NCBI RefSeq assembly: GCF_016863015.1
Contig: NZ_BOOB01000038.1
Location: 62,001 to 126,000 of the forward strand
Reading direction: 5' to 3'
From: Microbispora amethystogenes
GTDB taxonomy: Bacteria > Actinomycetota > Actinomycetes > Streptosporangiales > Streptosporangiaceae
DNA: 64,000 nucleotides
Below the pieces are notes generated by a model, which saw nothing but the letters and a program-made list of their open reading frames with translations, was not told where the DNA came from and made no database searches. Of the stretch, positions 8,852-17,421 are shown piece by piece. The position numbers were made by a program, and so were the translations under genes. Every line of letters starts with the position of its first letter. Position 1 is the first letter of the stretch.

Positions 8852-9421
8852 TCACAGCGGGCGGCGCAGCCCGTCCAGTACGAGGGTGATGACATCGTCG
8901 GCCTCGGCCCGCCAATTGGGGCGGTCATGGGCCGCACCGATGCCGTGCAGCGCCATCATCACAGCACCGGCATCCACGTCGTCGCGAACGGCGCCGTCCC
9001 GCACGGCGGCGGCCATCAGGTCGGTGACAGCCTGCTCCAACGCCAGGCTGCCCTCGGCGAGGGCGCCCGAGCGATCGGCCATGAGCGTGGCCAGCGTCCG
9101 GGCCAGGCCCTCGTGGGCGGCTATGTGGTCGACCATGCCGCGTAGGAAGGCCGCCAAAGCCTCCGCCGCGGGCAGAGTGGCCTGTAGATGGCGGGCGCGG
9201 TCGCACAGCGCGGCGACTTCCCCGTGGTAGACCGCCTCGGCCAGCGCCTCCCGGGTGGGGAAGTGGCGGTACAACGTGCCGGTGCCCACCCCGGCCAGGC
9301 GGGCGAAGTCATCGAAGCGCAGGTCGAAGAAGTCGCCGGCGTCGAAGACCTCTCGTGCCTTGGCGATCAGGACGTCGCGGTTGCGCCGGGCGTCGGCCCG
9401 CAGCGGCTTGTCGGCGGCCAT
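8852..9421 (-). CDS. TetR-family transcriptional regulator
   Basis: A 189-residue TetR repressor. The N-terminal helix-turn-helix (about residues 20-60) has the family pattern FDDFARLAGVGTGTLYRHFPTREAL. The helical C-terminal ligand domain follows. The start at 9421 (MAADKPLR) gives standard TetR length; the open frame extends far upstream but without protein character. It is divergent from the PanE-like gene at 9512, and the 90-bp gap carries two operator-like palindromes (9443-9457, 9470-9484). It is therefore inferred to repress that gene and possibly itself. Confidence 0.88.
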   Translation of the reverse strand: MAADKPLRADARRNRDVLIAKAREVFDAGDFFDLRFDDFARLAGVGTGTLYRHFPTREALAEAVYHGEVAALCDRARHLQATLPAAEALAAFLRGMVDHIAAHEGLARTLATLMADRSGALAEGSLALEQAVTDLMAAAVRDGAVRDDVDAGAVMMALHGIGAAHDRPNWRAEADDVITLVLDGLRRPL

Positions 9422-9434
9422 GCGCTCCCTCGCG

Positions 9435-9484
9435 TTGACAAATGGAGATGACCTCCATATTTTCCAAAGTGGAGATGGTCTCCA
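9435..9484 (+). promoter_or_regulatory. promoter with two TetR-type operators
   Basis: TTGACA (9435-9440) and TATTTT (9458-9463) are spaced by 17 bases and read towards the PanE-like gene. Operator 1, TGGAGATGACCTCCA (9443-9457), fills the spacer. Operator 2, TGGAGATGGTCTCCA (9470-9484), a perfect 6-3-6 palindrome, lies just after the -10. Both would block RNA polymerase when bound. The centres are 27 bases apart. Confidence 0.75.
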
Positions 9485-9511
9485 GATTGATCGTACCCCA
9501 CGAGGTGCAGC

Positions 9512-10477
9512 GTGAAGATCCTGATGTTCGGCCGAGGCGTGATCGCCACCGTCTACGGTTGGGCCCTGCAACAGGCGGGACATGACGTCGAGTTCTACGT
9601 CCGGCCGGGTCGCGCGGCGACGTACGGAGACGCGGTGGACCTCGACCTGATCGATACGCGGCGCCGGGTGTGGGGGCGGCGCATCGTCGAGAGGTGGCCG
9701 GTGCGCTACCGCGAGGCGCTGGAGCCGGACCACGATTTCGACCTGATCGTGCTCAGCGTGCCGCACCACCGCCTCGCGGAGGCGACGGCCTTCCTGTCCC
9801 CGCGTGTCGGCCAGGCCACGGTGCTGGTCTTCGGCAACATCTGGACCGAGCCGACGGCCGCGATCGGCGCACTCCCTGTCGACCAGATCGCCTGGGGCTT
9901 TCCCCAGGCCGGTGGCGGTTTCGGGGCGGACGGCGTGCTCCGTGGGATGCTGCTGCCGTCGGTCGTCTTCGGCACGCTCGGCCGGCCCCCGACCGGCCGT
10001 GAGCGGGCCGTGCGCCAGGCGTTTCGCGAGGCCGGGCTCCGGCTCAGGGAGCGACCCGACTTCCGCGGCTGGCTGTGGGTCCATTTCGCGTCGGATGCCG
10101 GCCTGCTCTCGCAGGGCCTGCGGGCGGGTTCCCTGTCCAAGCTGGTCGGCGCGACGGGCGACCTGCGCGAGGGGCTGCTGGCCGTCCGCGAGCTTCTGCC
10201 GCTCCTTGAGGCGCGCGGCGTTGACCTGCGACGTCACCGGGGCGGTGTGCTGCTGTTCCGTGCGCCCACCTGGCTGACGGCCCCCGCGCTCGCCTGGCTG
10301 ACTGCTCATGTCGCGCTCGCGCGTGTGAGTTTGGCGGCGCACTCCGACCCCGAGGCGGAGGAGCCGCGTGAGGTCTGCCGGGACACCCTGGCCGAAGCGC
10401 GACGGTTGGGCATCTCGGTGCCGCGACTGGAAGCGGCGGAACCGCTCTTCGCCCGAGAGGGCACGAGTCGAGCCTGA
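9512..10477 (+). CDS. ketopantoate reductase-like NAD(P)-binding protein (PanE/ApbA family)
   Basis: A 321-residue protein starting with a Rossmann dinucleotide fold (MKILMFGRGVIATVYGWAL, Gly-x-Gly-x-x-Ala type) and followed by the DLIVLSVPHHR strand-turn typical of 2-dehydropantoate 2-reductase N-domains. The C-terminal helical domain is divergent from true PanE, and the gene is not with other pantothenate genes. It is more likely one of the many actinobacterial PanE-like oxidoreductases, substrate unknown. Expression should be controlled by the adjacent TetR through the two operators in its promoter. The ribosome site GAGGTG lies about eight bases upstream of the ATG. Confidence 0.75.
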   Translation: MKILMFGRGVIATVYGWALQQAGHDVEFYVRPGRAATYGDAVDLDLIDTRRRVWGRRIVERWPVRYREALEPDHDFDLIVLSVPHHRLAEATAFLSPRVGQATVLVFGNIWTEPTAAIGALPVDQIAWGFPQAGGGFGADGVLRGMLLPSVVFGTLGRPPTGRERAVRQAFREAGLRLRERPDFRGWLWVHFASDAGLLSQGLRAGSLSKLVGATGDLREGLLAVRELLPLLEARGVDLRRHRGGVLLFRAPTWLTAPALAWLTAHVALARVSLAAHSDPEAEEPREVCRDTLAEARRLGISVPRLEAAEPLFAREGTSRA

Positions 10478-10629
10478 ATTCACCGATGGTTTCGGTCCCG
10501 GTGGTCCGCCGAACCGTGAAGATCGGCCGCTCCACCGCCTACGAGGCCCCGGCGGATGCGCACGCCCCGGAGTTCACCCCGTAAGCGTCCTGCCCCGGTA
10601 CGGGAGCCCGACGGAGTGTCCAGGAAGGC

Positions 10630-11796
10630 CTACCCGTTGTAGCGGAAGACGACGTGGCCCTGGGGAGGTTTCCAGGTGAAGCCCGCGGCCAGCGCCGAAC
10701 CGGTACCCGGGATGGCGACGAGGTCCGACCACTCGAAGCCGCTCGACGCGGGAGTGACGGTCTGGCGGATCAGCTTCCGGCTGGTGTGGCGCAGGACGTC
10801 GACGGACAAGGTGGTGTAGGCATAGGGATCCTGCCCGTCAGGCGTCGCGGTGATCGACTGCCGGTACGCAGCCGCGAGCACACCGCCCCGGCCGTCGGGG
10901 GAGAGGTCCTTGATGATGTCGCCGGGCAGGCGGGTCTGGTGCCATTTCGCGCCGTCCCAGCGCAGCAGGACGGCTCCCGGCTGGGACCAGTCGCCCTGCT
11001 GAAACCCCACGGCGACCCAGACGTCCTTCGTTCCCGAGGTGACCAGTGCGTCGATCCGGAGCTTCACGGGCCCGTACGCCGGGGCCGGGGCGGTGGGCAC
11101 GGCTATCTCGGGCAGTTGCACCCTGCTCCAGGCCAGGCCGTTCCAGCGCCTGACAGACGAAGGCCCGAAGCCCCATATGTCGCCCGGCGACCGTACGCTG
11201 ACGCCCTTCAGAGAGGCGGGGAAGGGCAGGCTCGTCCAGCGGCCGCTGTGGAAGCGCTTGAAGAATCCCTTCCCTGTGCGGTCGTCACGGCCCAGGATCC
11301 AGGTGCCCGCGTCCAGGACGTCCAGGTCGGTGATCGAAGTACGGCCCGAGCCCATGAGCCGCCACCGGCTGCCGTCCCAGCGCGACAGCACCGACCGGGT
11401 GGCGGCCGAGATGTCGCCCCTCCCCGGGGCGACGGCCGTGCCGGCGGCCCACACGTTGACCGGGGACGAGGCATCGACCAGCGAGACCTCACGGAGCGGG
11501 AACCCCGTGGGACCCGCGGGGTTCACGGTCGTCGTCCATCTGCGCCCGTCCCAGTGTTTGATCAGGGGAGCCGTGGAGTAGGAGCCGTTCCTCGGATCCA
11601 ACGTCCCGGTCCTGCGCGCACCCACGGCCCACGCGTCGGCGGGCCCGGTGGCGGCGAGGTCGTCGACGGACGAGCCGGCCCCGCCGCGCAGGCTCACCTG
11701 CCATCCAGGCGCCGGATCGGCGGCGGCCGAAGGGGCCAGGGCGAGGCCGACGCTGGCCGCGAGTACGAGGGCCAAGGAGGTGCGATAGCCGTCCAC
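10630..11796 (-). CDS. secreted beta-propeller-like protein
   Basis: A 388-residue protein with a Sec signal peptide (hydrophobic LALVLAASVGLALAPSAAA, cleavage after about residue 27). The mature part has repeated strands with a recurring Asp-x-Trp-x-x-Gly signature (DAWAVG, NVWAAG, DIWGFG, DVWVAVG) and Lys/Arg-x-Trp-Asp-Gly segments (HWDGRRW, RWDGSRW, RWDGAKW). It therefore looks like a propeller of about five to seven blades, comparable with kelch/galactose-oxidase-like folds. No catalytic residues are evident. It probably acts outside the cell in binding; its ligand is unknown. Monocistronic, and convergent with the PanE-like gene. Confidence 0.65.
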   Translation of the reverse strand: MDGYRTSLALVLAASVGLALAPSAAADPAPGWQVSLRGGAGSSVDDLAATGPADAWAVGARRTGTLDPRNGSYSTAPLIKHWDGRRWTTTVNPAGPTGFPLREVSLVDASSPVNVWAAGTAVAPGRGDISAATRSVLSRWDGSRWRLMGSGRTSITDLDVLDAGTWILGRDDRTGKGFFKRFHSGRWTSLPFPASLKGVSVRSPGDIWGFGPSSVRRWNGLAWSRVQLPEIAVPTAPAPAYGPVKLRIDALVTSGTKDVWVAVGFQQGDWSQPGAVLLRWDGAKWHQTRLPGDIIKDLSPDGRGGVLAAAYRQSITATPDGQDPYAYTTLSVDVLRHTSRKLIRQTVTPASSGFEWSDLVAIPGTGSALAAGFTWKPPQGHVVFRYNG

Positions 11797-12028
11797 ATCA
11801 AGGAGACGGCGATCGCCGGCCTCCGGTTGCGCCTCCGAAGGTGAACAACAGGCGTCGAGCGATCTCGGGTACGAGCCGGATGAGGACGGCCCTGACGGTC
11901 GCGGCCGCTCGTGAACACGGTGAGCATGCGCCGCTCGCAGGCGGCGTGGATCGCTCGCCGCGCGCGATTGTTCCTGCGGTGACCAGATCCGGTGGATTCG
12001 GCAACATCCCGGCGAGAGTTACGGGGCG

Positions 12029-12082
12029 TTGACTTTGTCTCAAGGTATGTCTCATGATGCTGCTACAAACCTTGCGACAAAG
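12029..12082 (+). promoter_or_regulatory. promoter and long inverted-repeat operator of the YtrA-type operon
   Basis: TTGACT (12029-12034) and CATGAT (12053-12058) with 18-base spacing read into the membrane-protein gene. CTTTGTCTCAAGGT (12033-12046) and ACCTTGCGACAAAG (12069-12082) are inverted 14-bp arms with a single mismatch, separated by 22 bases and flanking the -10. This is a good candidate operator for the GntR/YtrA regulator encoded as the second gene. The last arm touches the AGGAGG ribosome site. Confidence 0.7.
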
Positions 12083-12090
12083 GAGGAGTC

Positions 12091-12924
12091 ATGGCCGATG
12101 AACCGTTATCGGACACCAGCCCGTCGGCGCGTGCGACGGACCTGCGGCTGGCGGACGCATGGCTGGCCCGGCACGGCCTGTCCGGTGCCCGCCCGACCCC
12201 GCTGCTGGCCAGCCGGCTGGCGGTCCGGAGACGCGCCCGCCTCGCCGCTCACCTCATCCTGGCCGTGCTGATCATCGCGAGCGCGCTCGCCGCGGCCTAC
12301 GACCGGCTCGCCAGTTCCGCCTTCGGCGGCTTCCAGCCGCATCGACCGCTGCCGCTGCTGGCCCTGACCGCGTCGGTGGCTGGGCTCCTGCTGGCACAGT
12401 CGCTGCTCGACTGGTGGGTGCGACGCGTCGACCAGCGGGCGGGCGTGACGCTGTCCCGCAGGGCCGCCCATCCGATCCAGCCCGGCTGGCGTGCCGTGCT
12501 CGGCCGGCCGTACGCCGTCTTCGCGGTCGCCACCTTCGCCGGTGCGATGGTGCTGGCCTGGAGCGCCCTGGCCGTTCCCGACCCCACCGTGCGGCAGTTG
12601 GCCGTCGTCCTGCTGATCGGCCTGCTCGGCGTGACAGCCATCAGCGCCATGCAGCTGCGCCACCTGCTCAGGCGCCCGGTCGTGGCGGAGGACGAGGAGT
12701 CGCTGACCGCCGACGTCATCATGCGCGTCGAGGACGCCCGCGACCTCACCACGCCGAGCGTGCAGTGGTCGCTGCCCATGGTGCTGCTGTTCGGCACCGC
12801 GCCCGGCTGGTGGAGCGCCGCTGCGGTCGCCTACCTGATCCTGGGCCTGGTCGCGTGCGTCGCGCTCCAAGCCAGGACGCCGTCGAGCGCGACGGTGGCC
12901 CGGCGGGTGATGGACGTCCGATGA
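12091..12924 (+). CDS. multi-pass membrane protein in a YtrA-type operon
   Basis: A 277-residue protein with a soluble N-terminal 45 residues and about five transmembrane helices (about residues 50-70, 88-110, 148-168, 172-190, 255-272). No catalytic or transporter signature is seen. An AGGAGG ribosome site precedes the ATG at ideal spacing. The stop overlaps the ATG of the GntR regulator by four bases, so the two are co-translated. YtrA-type regulators commonly control envelope-stress or exporter operons; here the only partner is this membrane protein. The function is unknown. Confidence 0.7.
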   Translation: MADEPLSDTSPSARATDLRLADAWLARHGLSGARPTPLLASRLAVRRRARLAAHLILAVLIIASALAAAYDRLASSAFGGFQPHRPLPLLALTASVAGLLLAQSLLDWWVRRVDQRAGVTLSRRAAHPIQPGWRAVLGRPYAVFAVATFAGAMVLAWSALAVPDPTVRQLAVVLLIGLLGVTAISAMQLRHLLRRPVVAEDEESLTADVIMRVEDARDLTTPSVQWSLPMVLLFGTAPGWWSAAAVAYLILGLVACVALQARTPSSATVARRVMDVR

Positions 12925-13298
12925 TCGTCATCGACGCGGCCTCGCCGGTGCCGCCGTTCGAGCAGCTGCGAGCCCAACTCGCCCGGCAGATCCAGGATCG
13001 CACGCTGGCCGTGGGCACCCGCCTTCCGACCATCCGCCAGCTCGCGGCCAACCTTGGCCTGGCCGTGAACACGGTCGGCCGGGCGTACCGGGAGCTGGAG
13101 GAGGCGGGGCTGATCGAAACGCGCGGGCGGGCGGGTTCGTTCGTGTCGGCCGCCGGCGAGGACGGCCTGGAGCGGGCCCGCAGGGCCGCCGCCGACTACG
13201 CGGCCGTGGTCGCCAGCGTCGGCATCGACACGGGCGAGGCGATCCGCATCGTGCAGGCGGCGCTGACCTCTGGCACGGTGACACCGGCCTCGTCATGA
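12921..13298 (+). CDS. GntR-family regulator, YtrA subfamily
   Basis: A 125-residue protein with an N-terminal winged helix-turn-helix of GntR type (PPFEQLRAQLARQI, GTRLPTIRQLAANLGLAVNTVGRAYRELE) and only a short C-terminal helical part of about 55 residues, the size that defines the YtrA subgroup. No large effector domain is present. It overlaps the upstream membrane gene (ATGA). It probably represses its own operon through the inverted repeat at 12033-12082. Confidence 0.88.
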   Translation: MIVIDAASPVPPFEQLRAQLARQIQDRTLAVGTRLPTIRQLAANLGLAVNTVGRAYRELEEAGLIETRGRAGSFVSAAGEDGLERARRAAADYAAVVASVGIDTGEAIRIVQAALTSGTVTPASS

Positions 13299-13675
13299 CG
13301 CGCCCCGGCCGTGGGGCCACGTCACCAAAGGAGCTGCCGATCAGAAAGCGTCCGCCGAAAAGGGGTGTCAGTGCGATGACGTCTGGCTCGGGTCCGTCTC
13401 GGCCTTGCCGGACAGGCGTCGCTGACGCAGGCAAGCCGTCCGCGTTGCCGTACGCGTGGAGAGGGCCCGCACGCCGCGGGTGAGCGGCGCACGGGCCCGG
13501 AGTCCATGAACGTGTGGCCGGGTCACGGTCCACGAGCATGGCCACCGGCGTCACCGAGGGAGGGTGGCTCGGCCGGCGAGCTTGTGCGGGCGCGGGGAGG
13601 TCCCGGCCCCGCGGCCCGGTCGGAGTCCCTGCGCGGCCGGAGGGCCGGTCGGGGATCCGGTGGGGACGGAGGGGC
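13299..13675. other. intergenic region between convergent operons
   Basis: About 375 bases without a supportable gene, lying between the end of the GntR operon (plus) and the end of the Entner-Doudoroff operon (minus). Apart from the hairpin at 13463-13498 no regulatory structure was recognised. Short open frames here lack ribosome sites and protein-like composition. Confidence 0.5.
13463..13498. terminator. strong GC hairpin, candidate bidirectional terminator
   Basis: GGGCCCG, two bases, CGCCGC, a six-base loop, then GCGGCG, two bases, CGGGCCC form a nearly perfect 13-bp interrupted stem. It lies between two convergent operons. There is no U tract, as usual for high-GC actinobacteria. Confidence 0.55.
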
Positions 13676-14293
13676 TCAGGGACGCAGCGCCGCGGCCTCG
13701 GCGGCGAGCTTCTCGATCCTCGCGAAGTCGCCCGCGGACACCAGGCTACGCGGTGTCAGCCAGCTTCCGCCCACGCACCCCACGTTGGACAGGGCCAGAT
13801 AGGACAGCGCGCTCGCGGGGGTGATCCCGCCGGTGGGGCAGAACCGCACGTCGGGCAGCGGGCCGCTCAGCGCCTTGAGATAGGAGACACCGCCGGCCGG
13901 CTCCGCCGGGAAGAACTTCAGCTCGCGCACGCCGCGCTCGGCCAGCGTCATCGCCTCGGTGGCCGTGGCCACGCCCGGCAGGAACGGCACGCCCGAGGCG
14001 AGCATGGCCGCGAGCAGCCCGGGGGTGGTGCCGGGGGAGACGAGGAACCGGGAGCCCGCCGCGACCGCGGACTCCACGTCCTCCGGCGACCGCACCGTGC
14101 CCGCACCGATCACGGCCTCCGGCACCTCGGCGGCGATCCGCCGGATCGCGTCAAGGGCGGCCGGGGTGCGCAGCGTCACCTCGATCACCGGCAGACCGCC
14201 CGCCACCAGCGCCCGGGCGAGGGGGACGGCGCTTTCCGCGTCGTCGAGGACGACCACCGGGACGACCGGCGCGAGGTCGAGAAGGTTGCTCAT
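13676..14293 (-). CDS. eda: KDPG aldolase (2-dehydro-3-deoxyphosphogluconate aldolase)
   Basis: A 205-residue class I aldolase that splits 2-keto-3-deoxy-6-phosphogluconate into pyruvate and glyceraldehyde 3-phosphate, the last step of the Entner-Doudoroff pathway. Family marks are the catalytic glutamate in VIEVTLRT, the phosphate-binding PGTTPG, and the Schiff-base lysine in LKFFPAE. GGI and GGSW loops follow near the end. The length is typical. The ATG overlaps the stop of glk by four bases (ATGA), so it is the third, coupled gene of edd-glk-eda. Confidence 0.93.
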   Translation of the reverse strand: MSNLLDLAPVVPVVVLDDAESAVPLARALVAGGLPVIEVTLRTPAALDAIRRIAAEVPEAVIGAGTVRSPEDVESAVAAGSRFLVSPGTTPGLLAAMLASGVPFLPGVATATEAMTLAERGVRELKFFPAEPAGGVSYLKALSGPLPDVRFCPTGGITPASALSYLALSNVGCVGGSWLTPRSLVSAGDFARIEKLAAEAAALRP

Positions 14294-15339
14294 CACAGCT
14301 CCACTTCGGGGAATCGTTGGGCGAGCCAGGCGGCCGCACCCGTCAGCGCCGGCTGCTCGGCGACGATCAGGGAGGTCGGGATCGCGGCGGCGTAGTCCGT
14401 CAGCGCCGGCGCGGTCGTCTCGAACCGGGCCCGGAACGCGCTGCCCGGGATGCGCGCGGCCAGCCGGGGCAATACGCCGCCGCCCAGGTAGACCCCGCCC
14501 CGCGCGCCGAACGTGAGGGCCACGCCACCGGCGAACCCGCCGAGCAGCGCGAGGAAGACCTCCACGGTCTCGACGCACAACGGGTCGTCCGACGAGGTGA
14601 TCTGCGCCGCCGTCAGCCCGGACGCCGTCGTCCGGGCTCCCGTCGTCAGGGTATCCGCCGTCCGGGCCGTCTCGCGGGCGGTCTCTTCGGGAGCCGTCCG
14701 CGACCGAGTGCCCGGTGCGACCCCGCGTACCAGCGCGAGACCGCGGTGCAGGCGCGGCAGCCCGGTGCCCGACAGCAGGTGCTCGGCGTCCACGTACGGC
14801 AGGCCGTCGGCGCGCAGGGCCCGGACGATCTCCATCTCCAGGTCCGTCACCACCGGGACCGCCACGTGCCCGCCCTCGCCGGCCACGGGCAGCCAGCCCT
14901 CCTGTACGGGGACGAGCCCGGCCACTCCGAGCCCGGTGCCCGGGCCCAGCACGGCCTTCGGCAGGCCGGGCGGTGGCGGGGGGCCGCCGAGCGACACGAG
15001 ATCGCCGCCCGCGAGGTGCGGCAGCGAGATCGCGAGGGCCTCGAAGTCGTTGAGGAGCACCGTACGCGGGATGCCCAGGTCGGTCACGGAACCCGACCAT
15101 CCCGCGTTCGTCAGCCGGTACCGGTCCCTGTCGACCGGACCGGCGATCGCCAGGCACGCGGCCCCCGGCCGAACTCCGCCCGCATGTTCTGCGAGATAGG
15201 CGGCTACGGCATCGGCAAGGCCGAGATGCTGGGAAACGTCGAGTACGGTTACCGCCTCCGGCTGCCCTCCACGCCGGGTCACCAAACCGAACCGGGCGTT
15301 GGTGCCGCCCACGTCGGCGACCAGCCAGGGCAGGCTCAC
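14293..15339 (-). CDS. glk: glucokinase (bacterial Glk family)
   Basis: A 348-residue glucokinase of the non-ROK Glk family: ATP-binding [12 protein letters not shown] at the N-terminus, [15 protein letters not shown] and the EGGH segment are all present. It phosphorylates glucose, feeding glucose 6-phosphate towards 6-phosphogluconate for the pathway encoded around it. Odd feature: a low-complexity Thr/Ala/Arg-rich insertion between about residues 228 and 265, not expected in the family core. The GTG start at 15339 overlaps the edd stop (GTGA), and the stop overlaps eda. Longer open frames around this gene are artefacts of high GC. Confidence 0.9.
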   Translation of the reverse strand: MSLPWLVADVGGTNARFGLVTRRGGQPEAVTVLDVSQHLGLADAVAAYLAEHAGGVRPGAACLAIAGPVDRDRYRLTNAGWSGSVTDLGIPRTVLLNDFEALAISLPHLAGGDLVSLGGPPPPPGLPKAVLGPGTGLGVAGLVPVQEGWLPVAGEGGHVAVPVVTDLEMEIVRALRADGLPYVDAEHLLSGTGLPRLHRGLALVRGVAPGTRSRTAPEETARETARTADTLTTGARTTASGLTAAQITSSDDPLCVETVEVFLALLGGFAGGVALTFGARGGVYLGGGVLPRLAARIPGSAFRARFETTAPALTDYAAAIPTSLIVAEQPALTGAAAWLAQRFPEVEL

Positions 15340-17189
15340 GCGGTGCCCCCGAAGACGCTCGCGCCGCGCTCGGCGGGGCCGACCGTACGGCGGAAGGAGG
15401 CGAACAGCTCGCGGCCGGTGCCGGTCCACTGCTCGTCGGTCAGGGGCGCGCCCTCGGGCACGCGTCCGGTGAGGTCGGCGAGCACGGTGAGCGTCCCGGC
15501 GGTGGAGTCGAGGCGCACCACGTCGCCGTCGCGCAGCAGCGCGATCGGCCCGCCGTCGGCGGCCTCGGGAGAGAGGTGGATCGCCGCGGGGACCTTCCCC
15601 GAGGCGCCGGACATGCGGCCGTCGGTCACGATCGCGACCTTCTGGCCGCGGTCGAGCAGCACGGCCAGCGGCGGCGTGAGCTTGTGCAGCTCCGGCATGC
15701 CGTTGGCGCGGGGGCCCTGGTAGCGGACGACCGCGACGAAGTCCCGCCCGTTCAGCTCGCCCCGGTCGAACGCGGCGAGCAGGTCGAGCTGGTCGTCGAA
15801 CACCAGGGCCGGGGCCTCGATGACCAGGTGCTCGGGCTTGACGGCGGAGACCTTGCTCACCGCGCGGCCCAGGTTGCCCGACAGCATGTGGATGCCCCCG
15901 TCGGGGGAGAACGGCTCGGCGACCGGCCGCAGGACGTCGGGGTCGGAGCTGGGCTCGGTCCGCTCCTCCCACACCAGCGCGCCCTCCTTCAGGGCGGGAG
16001 CCGTACGGTAGTGGCCGAGGCCGCGCCCGGCCACGGTCAGCACGTCGGCGTGGAGGAGCCCGGCGTCCAGCAGCTCGCCGATGAACACCGCCATGCCGCC
16101 CGCGGCGTGGAAGTGGTTCACGTCCGCCTGGCCGTTGGGGTACATCCGGGTGATCAGCGGCACGACCTTGGACAGGGCGGCCATGTCATCCCAGGTCAGG
16201 GTGATCCCGGCGGCGGCCGCCATCGTGACCAGGTGCATCGTGTGGTTGGTGGAGCCGCCCGAGGCGAGCAGCGCGACGACCGCGTTGACGATGGCCTTCT
16301 CGTCCACGACCTCGCCGAGCGGGGTGTACTCCTCGCCGTGCGGGCCGATCTCCACGGCCCGCCGCGCGGCCGCCCGGGTCAGCGCCCGCCGCAGCTCGGT
16401 GTGCGGGTTGACGAACGTCGCGCCCGGCAGGTGGAGCCCCATGACCTCCATCAGGAGCTGGTTGGAGTTGGCGGTGCCGTAGAAGGTGCAGGTGCCGGGG
16501 GAGTGGTAGGAAGCCGCCTCGGCGTCGAGCATCTCGCCGCGGCCGATCTTGCCCTCGGCGAAGGCCTGCCGGGCCCGGGCCTTGACCTTGTTGGGCAGGC
16601 CGGAGGTCATCGGCCCGGCGGGCACGAACACGGCCGGTAGGTGGCCGAAACGTAACGCGCCGACGAGCAGCCCCGGGACGATCTTGTCGCAGACCCCGAG
16701 CAACAGGGCCGCGTCGAACATGTCGTGCGACAGCGCGATCGCGGTCGCCATGGCGATTAGGTCGCGGCTGTAGAGGGACAGCTCCATGCCCGCCCGGCCC
16801 TGGGTCACGCCGTCGCACATCGCGGGCACGCCCCCCGCCACCTGCGCGACGCCGCCCGCCTCACGGACCGCCCGCTTGAGCTCCGCCGGGTAGGTCTCGT
16901 ACGGCTGGTGCGCCGACAGCATGTCGTTGTACGACGTCACGATGGCGACGCCGGGCTTGGCCGCGCCCCGCAGGTCGAGCTTGTCCTCGGCCGGGGCGGC
17001 GGCGAAGCCGTGGGCCAGGTTGGCGCAGGCGAGCCGCCCCCGGGCCGGCCCCCGCTCGCGCAGTTCGGCCCCGGCACGGCGCACCCGCTCCAGGTAGGCC
17101 CGGCGGGTGTCGCGGCTGCGCGTGACGACACGGTCGGTGACCTCGGAAACCACGGGGTGAACCACGGGGGAAACCACGGGGTCAGTCAC
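15336..17189 (-). CDS. edd: 6-phosphogluconate dehydratase (Entner-Doudoroff)
   Basis: A 617-residue IlvD/Edd-family iron-sulfur dehydratase converting 6-phosphogluconate to KDPG. Visible marks are [49 protein letters not shown] and the C-terminal [15 protein letters not shown]. Conserved cysteines of the cluster are in the CDG, GVCD and GTC segments. The GTG at 17189 has an AGGAGG-like ribosome site about seven bases upstream and gives normal length; a longer frame upstream is not protein-like. The first 25 residues contain a Val-Val-x-Pro/Ser repeat. First gene of the operon, divergent from the ROK regulator. Confidence 0.93.
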   Translation of the reverse strand: MTDPVVSPVVHPVVSEVTDRVVTRSRDTRRAYLERVRRAGAELRERGPARGRLACANLAHGFAAAPAEDKLDLRGAAKPGVAIVTSYNDMLSAHQPYETYPAELKRAVREAGGVAQVAGGVPAMCDGVTQGRAGMELSLYSRDLIAMATAIALSHDMFDAALLLGVCDKIVPGLLVGALRFGHLPAVFVPAGPMTSGLPNKVKARARQAFAEGKIGRGEMLDAEAASYHSPGTCTFYGTANSNQLLMEVMGLHLPGATFVNPHTELRRALTRAAARRAVEIGPHGEEYTPLGEVVDEKAIVNAVVALLASGGSTNHTMHLVTMAAAAGITLTWDDMAALSKVVPLITRMYPNGQADVNHFHAAGGMAVFIGELLDAGLLHADVLTVAGRGLGHYRTAPALKEGALVWEERTEPSSDPDVLRPVAEPFSPDGGIHMLSGNLGRAVSKVSAVKPEHLVIEAPALVFDDQLDLLAAFDRGELNGRDFVAVVRYQGPRANGMPELHKLTPPLAVLLDRGQKVAIVTDGRMSGASGKVPAAIHLSPEAADGGPIALLRDGDVVRLDSTAGTLTVLADLTGRVPEGAPLTDEQWTGTGRELFASFRRTVGPAERGASVFGGTA

Positions 17190-17421
17190 GGAAGGTCCTC
17201 CTCGTGCCGGGCGCGGCCGCTGCGGCGGGTCCTGCTTTCGCCGGCGCCCCCTGGCACCGGCGGGTCCATCTCGTGCCCTTGCCCGCTGTCGGGGCGAAGG
17301 CGTCGATCTGGCACAGGAGGGACAGTATCGGGAAGTTATGCCACTTATCAAGCCTAGTTTTGTAACTCAGAATGAATAAGTCATTGAACTTCGGTGAGCA
17401 CGTGTGCTTCACTTCTGCTTG
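17190..17421. promoter_or_regulatory. divergent control region of edd operon and ROK regulator
   Basis: About 230 bases, AT-rich between 17340 and 17395, separate the two divergent starts. On the minus strand TTGATA and TACTGT, 18 bases apart (about 17322-17351), could be the edd promoter. AGCAC-GT-GTGCT (17397-17408), just upstream of the ROK start, is a small palindrome and could be the ROK operator. Both calls are by eye. Confidence 0.4.

Noticed and set aside
8852..10483. 543-codon extension of the TetR frame to 10483
   Set aside because: The part beyond 9421 is antisense to the PanE-like gene and low complexity; TetR length and HTH position fix the start at 9421.
11797..12028. Possible short gene or RNA upstream of the YtrA operon
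   Set aside because: No ribosome site or protein-like composition on either strand and no stable structure recognised; left unannotated.
13514..14395. Plus-strand open frame of 293 codons over eda
   Set aside because: Antisense to KDPG aldolase; Gly/Arg/His-rich with no motif.
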